Positions 8,326 to 16,068 of a stretch of 64,000 bases of DNA are shown piece by piece. Position numbers and translations under genes: made by a program. The notes below the pieces were generated by a model that worked only from the letters and a program-made list of their open reading frames with translations, had not been told where the DNA came from and did no database searches. Source of the DNA: Thermogutta sp039793925 (GTDB lineage Bacteria; Planctomycetota; Planctomycetia; Pirellulales; Thermoguttaceae); the NCBI RefSeq assembly GCF_039793925.1, contig NZ_JBAMME010000343.1:13929-77928 (forward strand). Reading direction: 5' to 3'. Numbering within the stretch: position 1 is the first letter of the stretch; the number at the start of each line of letters is the position of its first letter.

Positions 8326-11034
8326 ATGATCCGTTTGGGGAATGTTATTGGATATTGTGTGGCGTTGTGCGCGAGCTTTTCAGTCTGGGCCCAGGACCGG
8401 CATGTCATCTGGCTGGAAACGGAGAAGTTTGAAAACAGAGGCGGTTGGGTCAACGATGCCCAGTTTGTGGATCAGATGGGATCACCGTTTCTGCTGGCCA
8501 TCGGTTTGGAGGGCCCCGTCCAGGATGCCTCGACCACAGTGAACGTTCCCAAAGCCGGTCGTTATCGCTTGTGGGTCCGCAATCGGGATTGGCTTCCCGA
8601 GTACAGCCCGGGCAAATTTCGGGTCGTCCTCAACGACCGCCTGATCGAGCATGTCTTCGGCGCGAACAAAAAAGGGGAATGGACCTGGGAAGATGGGGGC
8701 TTCGTCGAGTTGCCGGCCGGTCCATTGACGGTCAAACTTCACGACCTGACCGGTCATTATTCTCGATGCGATGCGATCGTGCTGAGCGACGATCCCACAT
8801 TCCGACCCTCCGATGAATTGGGACCCCTGGCACGCCAGCGCGAAATGTACGGTGGCGTGAGCCGAGAAATCAAAACACTCGAACCGTATGACACAATTGT
8901 TGTGGGCGGTGGACTGGCCGGGACGTTTGCTGCTGTGGCATCCGCCCGAATGGGATGCCGGACGGCGCTCATTCAAAACCGGCCCGTACTGGGCGGTAAT
9001 GGCAGTACGGAGATTCTCGTTAATCCGGAAGGAGATTCCACGCGCGAGCCGCTCGATCCTGGCGAAGGCGGAATTATCGAGGAAGTCCGCGGAGATGTAT
9101 TCGGCTATTCCGAACGGCTCCTCAAGCTGGTGAAAAATCAGCCCGGCCTGGACGTTTTCCTGAATACCCACGCCATGGGCGTGGAAATGGCATCGGCTAA
9201 ACGAATCAAGGCCGTGGTGGCACTGGACGTGAACACCGGGCAGCGGTTGCGGTTCCCGGGAAAGATTTTCATCGACTGCACGGGTGACGGTTCGATAGGC
9301 GTGTGGGCGGGGGCAGAGTACCGGCACGGTCGAGAACCCCGGTCCATGTACAACGAAAGCCGCGCTCCGGAAGTGGGTGATGTCAACAAAGGAACGATGG
9401 GCGGGACGCTCCGCTATGCCACCGAGCAGATGGCCCAGCCTGTCCCGTTCAAAGCCCCCGATTGGGCTCACAAGTTCGAGAAGTGTTCCGATTTCAACCC
9501 CGGTCGCCATCCGCAATTGCGTTTCGGCGGTTGGCAATGGGTGATCGAGTACGGAGGGGAGCTCGACACTTATAAGGATGCTGAGATCATTCGAGACGAG
9601 CTGCTGCGGATCATTTGGGGAATGTGGGATCATGCCAAAAACCACTGCCCTGAACTCAAGGAAGAGGCTGAGAATTTTAAGCTCACCTGGGTCAGTTACG
9701 TGGTGGGCAAGCGCGAGTCGCGCCGCCTAATGGGCGACTACATCATGACGGAGCACGACATTGCCAATCAAACCCTTTTCCCAGATCGCGTCTCTTACGG
9801 GGGATGGGGGATTGATATCCACCCGCCCAAGGGGTTCTACGATCCAGGGCCACCCGCAGTATTCTCGCACAAGGTTAAGTTCTCCGTTCCCTTCCGGAGT
9901 TTGTACTCCAAAGATATCGAAAACCTGATGATGGCAGGACGCTGCATTTCTGTGACGCACGTGGCCCTGGGAGCCACACGGGTGATGATCACCTGCGGTC
10001 TGCAGGGCCAGGCAGTGGGCACGGCAGCCGGATTCTGCAAAATGCATGACACGACGCCTCGGGGAGTGTACGAACGATATATTTCTGATCTTCAGCAGCA
10101 ACTCCTCAAGGATGGCTGCTACATTATCGACCTACCCAACCAGGACCCGCGCGATCTGGCACGTTCCGCAAAGGTGGCAGCCTCCAGCGCCGCCCCCAAC
10201 GAGGTCTACAAGATCGCCACTCTTCTGCCCACCCATAAATTGGATCACGATCGCGCGGTCATGTTCCACTGGAAAGGCGGGAGGCTTGACAATGTGGCGC
10301 TGCATTTGGGTTCCGAGCTCTCCGGGCCCATCGAAATTCCTGTCGAGGTGTGTGCCGCTGCCGGATTGGGAGATTTCGAGAACGGCCGACCGGTAGCCAA
10401 ATCCTCAGTAAGCGTGCCCGGTGGGACCAGCGGCTGGGTTGTTGTGAATATCCAACGAGAATTGCCCGAGGGTTACTACTTCGTGTGGCTTCCCAAAACA
10501 GCCGGAATCTTCTGGACGCTGTTCTCGCAGCAGGTAACCGACACCTCGCGGGCGTACCGCAGCCCCGGTGGAAAATGGACCACCATGCCTCAGACCTATG
10601 CCTTCCGACTTTCTCCCGGGGACCAACCTGGAATAAAACTGGCGACGGAAACGGACCAATCGCAGCGGCTCTTCGCTCCGGAAAACGTCATTGACGGGTT
10701 TGCCCGGGCGATACGCGGCATTCCCCATTCCTGGCGCCCGGATCCCCAGCAACCGCTTCCTCAATGGGTAGAGCTGCATTTTGAGCGACCGGTCAAGTTC
10801 AACACCGTCCACATCTCCTTCCAATCCAAATTGATGCGGGCAGATGATTTTGACATTCAGGTGGGCCAGGATGGTGGTTGGACGACCGTGCTGGAAGTCC
10901 GCGACAATTTTGACCGCCGGCGCGTGTTGACGTTCCCCACTGTGACGGCAGACCGATTGAGAATTGTGATTCGGCGAGCCCAACCGGATATGGGAATCTG
11001 TGAGATCCGTGTATACGACGAAAACGACGGTTGA
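8326..11034 (+). CDS. Exported FAD-dependent oxidoreductase with discoidin-like C-terminus
   Basis: A 902-aa protein with an N-terminal signal peptide (about 1-22, ending near WAQ). Residues 25-155 form a beta-rich domain resembling carbohydrate-binding modules. The FAD-binding motif VVGGGLAGT follows at 192-200, with PVLGGNGS about 25 residues later; this is the FAD_oxidored (PF12831) arrangement. The last 130 or so residues read like a discoidin/F5-8C domain (LFAPENVIDG, WVELHFERPV, RIVIRRA). It probably oxidises a carbohydrate or hydroxylated substrate outside the cytoplasm; the electron acceptor and substrate are unknown. It leads a plus-strand run whose next genes are an epimerase, a Gfo/Idh/MocA protein and a LamG protein. 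Gaps of 60-90 bp suggest co-transcription. Confidence 0.8.
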   Translation: MIRLGNVIGYCVALCASFSVWAQDRHVIWLETEKFENRGGWVNDAQFVDQMGSPFLLAIGLEGPVQDASTTVNVPKAGRYRLWVRNRDWLPEYSPGKFRVVLNDRLIEHVFGANKKGEWTWEDGGFVELPAGPLTVKLHDLTGHYSRCDAIVLSDDPTFRPSDELGPLARQREMYGGVSREIKTLEPYDTIVVGGGLAGTFAAVASARMGCRTALIQNRPVLGGNGSTEILVNPEGDSTREPLDPGEGGIIEEVRGDVFGYSERLLKLVKNQPGLDVFLNTHAMGVEMASAKRIKAVVALDVNTGQRLRFPGKIFIDCTGDGSIGVWAGAEYRHGREPRSMYNESRAPEVGDVNKGTMGGTLRYATEQMAQPVPFKAPDWAHKFEKCSDFNPGRHPQLRFGGWQWVIEYGGELDTYKDAEIIRDELLRIIWGMWDHAKNHCPELKEEAENFKLTWVSYVVGKRESRRLMGDYIMTEHDIANQTLFPDRVSYGGWGIDIHPPKGFYDPGPPAVFSHKVKFSVPFRSLYSKDIENLMMAGRCISVTHVALGATRVMITCGLQGQAVGTAAGFCKMHDTTPRGVYERYISDLQQQLLKDGCYIIDLPNQDPRDLARSAKVAASSAAPNEVYKIATLLPTHKLDHDRAVMFHWKGGRLDNVALHLGSELSGPIEIPVEVCAAAGLGDFENGRPVAKSSVSVPGGTSGWVVVNIQRELPEGYYFVWLPKTAGIFWTLFSQQVTDTSRAYRSPGGKWTTMPQTYAFRLSPGDQPGIKLATETDQSQRLFAPENVIDGFARAIRGIPHSWRPDPQQPLPQWVELHFERPVKFNTVHISFQSKLMRADDFDIQVGQDGGWTTVLEVRDNFDRRRVLTFPTVTADRLRIVIRRAQPDMGICEIRVYDENDG

Positions 11035-11093
11035 ACATCCTTTCCCTATCGATCACAACCTTTTGATGGGTAATTTGTTGGAAGGAGGAAGTT

Positions 11094-12047
11094 ATGCGCT
11101 CTTTGTTTTCGCGCCGCGATTTTCTGGCCCAGGCCTCCGCTGCTGCCGGAATTTTGGCATTCGGTCGAATCGCTTCCGCGGAAGGCTTTCGCACAACCAT
11201 CCACAAGGCGATGATCGGCAAACCTACGGAGCAGTGGCTCAAAGAGCTCAAAGCGGCTGGATTCCACGGTGTGGAATCAAATGACCGCCACGCGGATCCC
11301 AAAGATGCACAAGCGGCACGTAAATTGGCAGAAAGCCTCGGCATGCGCGTGCACTCAGTTCTGTATGGCTGGGCCAACTTCAATACCGACAGCGTCAATC
11401 AGGATATCGAAAGTGTGGCGCAGTCCCTTCGCACAGCCGCTGCCTACGGTGCGGACGCCCTGCTCCTCGTTCCCTGCCGCATTGGTGGAATGAAAATGCC
11501 CGAACCATGGGAATTCGACATCGAATTCGATGAGAAGACCGGGCATGTGCTTCGCGTGGTCAAGGGTGATAACACTCCTTACAAGGATTACATCGAGGCC
11601 CACAATCATGCCATCGATACATCTCGGGAGGCGGTCAAGAGACTCATCCCGGTGGCAGAAAAAACGGGTGTGATCATCGCCCTAGAAAATGTGTGGAACA
11701 ACCTCTGGGTCAAGCCTGCTATTTTCGCCCATTTTGTGAAATCCTTCGACCACCCGATGGTCAGGGCCTATTTCGACATTGGAAATCACGTGAAATACGC
11801 CCCGCCTGTGGAGTGGATTCGGGCACTGGGGGCGATGATCGTCAAACTACACGTGAAAGACTTCCTGCTCAATCCCGACGGAAAAGGCGGCAAGTTCGTC
11901 CACCCGCGAGACGGCAGTGTGGACTGGCCGGCGGTGCGACAAGAATTGGATAAGATCGGCTACAACGGCTGGATGACCATTGAAGATGATGGCCTGCCAC
12001 TGGAGGAATTCAGTCGCCGCCTGGATCTCATTATCGCGGGCAAGTAA
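11094..12047 (+). CDS. Sugar phosphate isomerase/epimerase-like TIM barrel with Tat signal
   Basis: A 317-aa protein of the AP-endonuclease-2/xylose isomerase-like TIM-barrel family (PF01261). The N-terminus has a twin-arginine motif (SRRDFLAQ, residues 6-13) and a hydrophobic Ala-rich segment ending near ASA, so Tat export is likely. Metal-ligand candidates are the Glu in ALENVW, the Asp in YFDIGNH, the His in KLHVKDF and the acidic IEDD near the C-terminus. The ATG follows GGAGGAAG. It lies 59 bp after the FAD oxidoreductase and 60 bp before a Gfo/Idh/MocA gene. In such clusters these barrels often isomerise or lyse a keto-sugar made by the oxidoreductase; that role is inferred here. Confidence 0.8.
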   Translation: MRSLFSRRDFLAQASAAAGILAFGRIASAEGFRTTIHKAMIGKPTEQWLKELKAAGFHGVESNDRHADPKDAQAARKLAESLGMRVHSVLYGWANFNTDSVNQDIESVAQSLRTAAAYGADALLLVPCRIGGMKMPEPWEFDIEFDEKTGHVLRVVKGDNTPYKDYIEAHNHAIDTSREAVKRLIPVAEKTGVIIALENVWNNLWVKPAIFAHFVKSFDHPMVRAYFDIGNHVKYAPPVEWIRALGAMIVKLHVKDFLLNPDGKGGKFVHPRDGSVDWPAVRQELDKIGYNGWMTIEDDGLPLEEFSRRLDLIIAGK

Positions 12048-12107
12048 GTCCACCTTTGAGACAATCAACCCCGCCTCATGCCACGTGCCAAGAAAAGGAG
12101 ACGTGTG

Positions 12108-13148
12108 ATGTTCCGCTTACCGCGATTACCATCTGCGGTACTCATCAGCGCTGCGGCGTGCCTACTGGTCGGCTTTTCAATGAACGCGGCAGAAGGGGAA
12201 GAGGCTTCCCCCCGAGTGAAAAAACTCGGCCTTATTGGGCTGGACACTTCCCACGCGATCGCTTTTACCGACATCATCAACGATCCGAAGGCGGACGGAG
12301 TGTTGGCAGAATTCCAAGTGGTTGCCGGATATCCCAATGGGATGCCGGACAATCCTTTTAGCTGGGATCGGGTGGGCGGTTATACGGAACAACTCCGTCA
12401 GAAGGGACTCCAGATTTTCGATTCCATCGAGGCCATGTTACCTCGCGTAGACGCCGTGCTTATCGAAAGTGTTGACGGCCGCCCCCACCTGGAACAGGCG
12501 CGTAAAGTGATTGCCGCTCGTAAGCCCATGTTTATCGACAAGCCCATGGCAGCGTCCCTTCGTGATGTGATTCTCATCTTCCGGTTGGCCGAGGAGGCCA
12601 ATGTGCCGGTGTTTTCCAGCTCCTCCCTGCGTTTCAGTTCGGGATTTCAGGCGGTTCGCAAAGGGGAGGCTGGCTTCGGTCAGATTAAGCGATGTTTGGC
12701 TTGGAGTCCCATGAGCATCGAACCGCATCATCCGGACCTTTTCTGGTACGGTATTCACGGGGTGGAGACGCTCTACACCATCATGGGTACCGGATGTCAG
12801 ACGGTTGTCCGGGAAAGCCAAAATCGGGTTGTAGGAACCTGGAAAGACGGCCGCGTCGGTATTTTTGAAGAGCGAAAAGGATATGGGGCCGAAGTGGAAG
12901 GCACAGAAAAAAGTGGCTCGGCCGGGAGCTACGAAGGATACAAGCCGCTCGTCGTCGAGATTTGCAATTTCTTCAAGACTGGTGTTTCCCCGGTCCCCAA
13001 GGAGGAGACCATTGAGCTTTTCGCCTTTATGGAGGCGGCGGACGTGAGCAAACAGCTCGGCGGCAAGCCCGTCGCGATTGCCGATGTCCTTGCCAAAGCC
13101 CAGGCCGAGGCAGAGAAAAAATACCAGGAGCTTAAGTCCAACCCGTGA
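12108..13148 (+). CDS. Exported Gfo/Idh/MocA-type oxidoreductase
   Basis: A 346-aa protein with an N-terminal hydrophobic signal (about 9-25, ending near MNAAEG). The fold is Rossmann plus alpha/beta C-terminal domain. The nucleotide-binding loop is atypical (LIGLDTSHA, with His where classical members have a glycine), but the catalytic-lysine motif is present as FIDKPMAAS. I chose the ATG at 12108 over 12078 because AAAAGGAG lies 8 bp upstream and a signal peptide begins immediately. It is third in the plus-strand oxidoreductase run. The unusual loop raises the possibility of altered cofactor use or a non-redox role. Confidence 0.8.
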   Translation: MFRLPRLPSAVLISAAACLLVGFSMNAAEGEEASPRVKKLGLIGLDTSHAIAFTDIINDPKADGVLAEFQVVAGYPNGMPDNPFSWDRVGGYTEQLRQKGLQIFDSIEAMLPRVDAVLIESVDGRPHLEQARKVIAARKPMFIDKPMAASLRDVILIFRLAEEANVPVFSSSSLRFSSGFQAVRKGEAGFGQIKRCLAWSPMSIEPHHPDLFWYGIHGVETLYTIMGTGCQTVVRESQNRVVGTWKDGRVGIFEERKGYGAEVEGTEKSGSAGSYEGYKPLVVEICNFFKTGVSPVPKEETIELFAFMEAADVSKQLGGKPVAIADVLAKAQAEAEKKYQELKSNP

Positions 13149-13239
13149 GGCGACACCCAATGAGGCTGGCCACCATCCGGCCCATCTTGCTGGCCTTGTG
13201 AGCCCTGTGAATATCCGATGATGGACAACACCCGGAACT

Positions 13240-14562
13240 ATGAGGCGGTTGCTCGGATTCTGTCGGATTCTGGCAGTTTATGGTGCAGCCTTGACGCTTG
13301 CATCTTCGGTTTTTGCTCTGAGTCCAGACGAAGCCAAAAAGAAAGTCGCGGCGATTCCTGGGCTGATCGCCTTCTGGGACTTTGAATACGCCGAAGGTGA
13401 CACGTGGTCCTCGCGATTCGACCCCCGCGTTGTGGACCGCGGATTCCCTGTCTATTTGCGGCGTCTGGACGACACGCATCGCTATACTCCGCAGAATTGG
13501 CCTTATCAGGAAGACCCGCAGTCGCAACTGATGTATGACACAAGCGGGCCCCTCGGCAGGGCATTCCGGTGCAATCGGGGCTACATTTTCGCCGAAGTTC
13601 CGCGGGAGAAATTCGACCAGACGCCTCTGGATATTCACGGTCGGGCACCGTTGACGCTGGTCACTTGGGTCAAGTTTTACGGGGACCGCCATTTCGTAGC
13701 GGGAATCTGGGATGAAGGAGACTGGGGAAAATACAGCGGTCGCCGCCAATTTGCCCTGTTCGGTGGGCTGTTCGGCTCACAGGGAGTGATTGCCCATATC
13801 TCGGCTACTGGTGCCGCCAGCTTTCCCCAATCCACGGCACCGGGCTCTCAATTTGCGCGGATGCGGGCTATAGACGGAGCTGCCTTTCCGAACGGCCAGT
13901 GGGTATGTATGGCCATGACCTTCGATCCGCACTCACAGACCGTGACCGCCTACCTCAATGGACGCGCAACCCCATGTGTTCATATCGACCCTGTCATTCG
14001 GAGCGTCTACGGTGACGCGGCACCACGAGAAGCTAATCCCTTCCCGTTCACCTGGCCCATCTATTCCCCACGCTGCTTCATCCTCAAGTTCAACGGGTAC
14101 AACTACGCAGAGTCTGGAGTCTACGAACACTGGCTGGAGGTCAATCTCGAGGAGCGGAGGATCACCTACGGCAGAACCCCGGCCCGGGTCCAATCTGGCA
14201 CAAAGTATCGAGTCACGATCAATCTTTTCCGCGACGCGCGACAGGTCCTGCCCCGGCCGATAAGCGTGCCCGTTGACCCCGGGACTTCGTTCCCTCTGCC
14301 GGACGAATTCAACTGGCGGTGGGGAGACGAGCTTGAGGCCACGCTTTACGAATTGAAAACCGATGCCGACGACGGCGGGCAGCCTGTCGGAACTCCTGTA
14401 CGAAGGGCCCTGCTTTCGGGAGCGCCATTCACATTTGGACGGGCACTAGGGCTGGGCGGCATCCACCTCGACAAAGGGACACAGGTGTGGATCGATGGAG
14501 TGGCCGTCTTCAATCGGGTGCTTTCTCCCTCTGAACTGGAAATGATCGCTTTTACCCGTTAG
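13240..14562 (+). CDS. Secreted LamG/concanavalin-like protein
   Basis: A 440-aa protein with a signal peptide at about 1-27 (ending SSVFA). The body reads as a LamG-like jelly-roll: LIAFWDFEY near 42-50, APLTLVTWVKFYG near 138-150, GQWVCMAMTFD and VTAYLNGR near 220-245, and WIDGVAVFNRVLSPSE at the end. Such domains bind glycans or act as lectin-like modules. I see no catalytic motif. A region near 310-390 interrupts the LamG pattern with extra strands. It is the last gene of the plus-strand island and may bind the polysaccharide its neighbours act on; this is context inference only. Confidence 0.65.
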   Translation: MRRLLGFCRILAVYGAALTLASSVFALSPDEAKKKVAAIPGLIAFWDFEYAEGDTWSSRFDPRVVDRGFPVYLRRLDDTHRYTPQNWPYQEDPQSQLMYDTSGPLGRAFRCNRGYIFAEVPREKFDQTPLDIHGRAPLTLVTWVKFYGDRHFVAGIWDEGDWGKYSGRRQFALFGGLFGSQGVIAHISATGAASFPQSTAPGSQFARMRAIDGAAFPNGQWVCMAMTFDPHSQTVTAYLNGRATPCVHIDPVIRSVYGDAAPREANPFPFTWPIYSPRCFILKFNGYNYAESGVYEHWLEVNLEERRITYGRTPARVQSGTKYRVTINLFRDARQVLPRPISVPVDPGTSFPLPDEFNWRWGDELEATLYELKTDADDGGQPVGTPVRRALLSGAPFTFGRALGLGGIHLDKGTQVWIDGVAVFNRVLSPSELEMIAFTR

Positions 14563-15354
14563 CCCTAATCGAGACCCAATGTCTCCAGACTTTTCTTCCC
14601 GACAGTTCCCGCACAGCCGGGATCGACGAATCGGCCGCCGCAACCAAGTCGATGAAACGTTCGCGGCGTCTCTCCATCGAACGTGACGTATCCGAGACCG
14701 ACTTCTCCGCCCGGGCTGATCGCGCGGTCGAGCGCTTCCGGTTGCCAAAAAAAGACAAAGACCGACCGACTTGGCAAAACCGGAACCGCCGCGCCAACCG
14801 CGACGACCGCTACATCCAATAAATTCGATACGACGCGACAAACTCGTTAAAGAGTTTCTCGTCGGGAATTCGAAACTATCAATCGGAGGGCCGTTTTCTC
14901 ATGAGAGTGAGAACGGCCGCCGAGGCGTCCCAGGGGAGAGGGTCGATCACGTCCGGCACGCGAATGAGCGGGCAAAGGACGGTCACCGGTTGACGGATGT
15001 GCGGACCGTGTTGCTCAACGCGGAAGGACAGGGAACCAATCGTTTTGCAAATCGTCCGGATGGAATCGTCCTTCCCCATTTTACGAATTTTCACTGTTTT
15101 CCACCGGCCCGATTTGCCGAAGTGATTAATGAGGCGCGGGTCAGAAGGAGCTGAACCACGGCCGAGATTGTACGGAGCGTTTTGTTCCCGGCGTTCCGAC
15201 CCAGCGGTTTGCGGGCTGACCTGTCAGGAGGAGTCCCGCGCGAAGGAGTGTGCGGAAAGGCGGCTCGCAAACTCGGGAACGCGGTGTGGGAAGTCGGTGA
15301 GAAAGCCGACTGGGATGGACTACCTTGAGCGAGTGACAGTTTGGAGAGCCTGCG
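14563..15354. other. Long gene-poor region before the DNA-binding/receiver gene
   Basis: About 790 bp without a reading frame that I can support; short frames on both strands are compositionally poor and lack start signals. Two inverted repeats are visible: GGCCGTTTTCTCA (14889-14901) with TGAGAACGGCC (14908-14918, pairing with a two-base bulge), and GTCGG (15293-15297) with CCGAC (15306-15310). The 3' part may be a long untranslated leader of the downstream regulator. I do not recognise any riboswitch or RNA family. Confidence 0.4.
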
Positions 15355-15927
15355 ATGAAGGTCTTCACTACAGGTCAAGTTGCCAAGATCTGTAAAGTGG
15401 CCCCGCGCACCGTCAGCAAGTGGTTCGATTCGGGCCGTCTCAAAGGTTACCGCATCCCCGGTTCGCAGGATCGGCGCATTCCGCGGGAATCGCTGATCAA
15501 ATTCCTGAAGGAACACGGGATGCCTCTCGGTGAGCTGGAGGACGAGACCACCGCCAAGGTGTTGATCGTCGCTCAGGATCAGGTGCTCATCGAGAACCTT
15601 AAGAAAGAGCTTCCTCCGGAACGCTCTTTCAAAGTGGCGGTCGCATCGAGCGGCTTTGATGCGGGAATCCAGGCCGAGAGTTTCCGCCCCGATTGCATCG
15701 TGGTGGACTTCTCCATCGGCCGCACGGAGGCCCTACAGATCTGCCAGCACGTCCGTCGCAATTCTGAATTCAGCGACGTCATCCTCATTGCCCTGTTGCC
15801 GGACGACGGAAGCGCCATGAGCTTCGACCGATCGTCCATCAACGAGACGTTTAAGAAACCGTTCGATGCCCATCTGCTGGCCGAACGGATTCGCACCCTC
15901 GTGGGCGCGAAGAAGGAGCTGGTCTGA
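15355..15927 (+). CDS. Helix-turn-helix DNA-binding domain fused to a degenerate receiver domain
   Basis: A 190-aa putative regulator. Residues 1-52 are an excisionase/MerR-like winged helix-turn-helix (TTGQVAKICKV, TVSKWFDSGRLKGYRIPG, RRIPRESL). Residues 67-186 are a CheY-like receiver fold. D118 (VVDFS) matches the phosphoacceptor and K168 (FKKPF) the conserved lysine. The acidic pair that binds Mg2+ is replaced by A73-Q74, and the conserved Thr/Ser appears to be lost (IALLPDD). Phosphorylation may thus be weak or absent. The domain order, DNA-binding first, is the reverse of most response regulators. No kinase lies next to it. It ends at a clear hairpin terminator and converges with topA. 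Confidence 0.8.
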   Translation: MKVFTTGQVAKICKVAPRTVSKWFDSGRLKGYRIPGSQDRRIPRESLIKFLKEHGMPLGELEDETTAKVLIVAQDQVLIENLKKELPPERSFKVAVASSGFDAGIQAESFRPDCIVVDFSIGRTEALQICQHVRRNSEFSDVILIALLPDDGSAMSFDRSSINETFKKPFDAHLLAERIRTLVGAKKELV

Positions 15928-15974
15928 CGACTCAGCTCTCCGTGAGATTCCCGATCGCCGGTTTCCCATTCAAT

Positions 15975-16036
15975 CCGTTACGGTAAGCCCCCCGTAACGG
16001 TTCACATCCCCGCAGCTTACCGCTGCGGTTTTTCTT
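15975..16036 (+). terminator. Tandem hairpins, intrinsic terminator between convergent genes
   Basis: The first hairpin has perfect 9-bp arms CCGTTACGG (15975-15983) and CCGTAACGG (15992-16000). The second has CCGCAG (16010-16015) and CTGCGG (16023-16028) and is followed at once by TTTTTCTTTTT, a classic plus-strand intrinsic terminator for the DNA-binding/receiver gene. The first hairpin has no T-tract on either strand; it may add stability or stop minus-strand topA transcripts. Confidence 0.85.
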
Positions 16037-16068
16037 TTTCTTGACACGCCCGCACCGTATTGCGGCAG

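Noticed and set aside
14771..15154. 127-codon plus-strand frame in the long gene-free region
   Set aside because: The composition is Arg/Pro-rich, with no ribosome-binding site and no recognisable domain.
15130..15354. Cobalamin-riboswitch-like impression from GGGAACGCGGTG
   Set aside because: The other conserved boxes of that riboswitch (GCCACTGT, AGGAGACC-type box) are not found in order.
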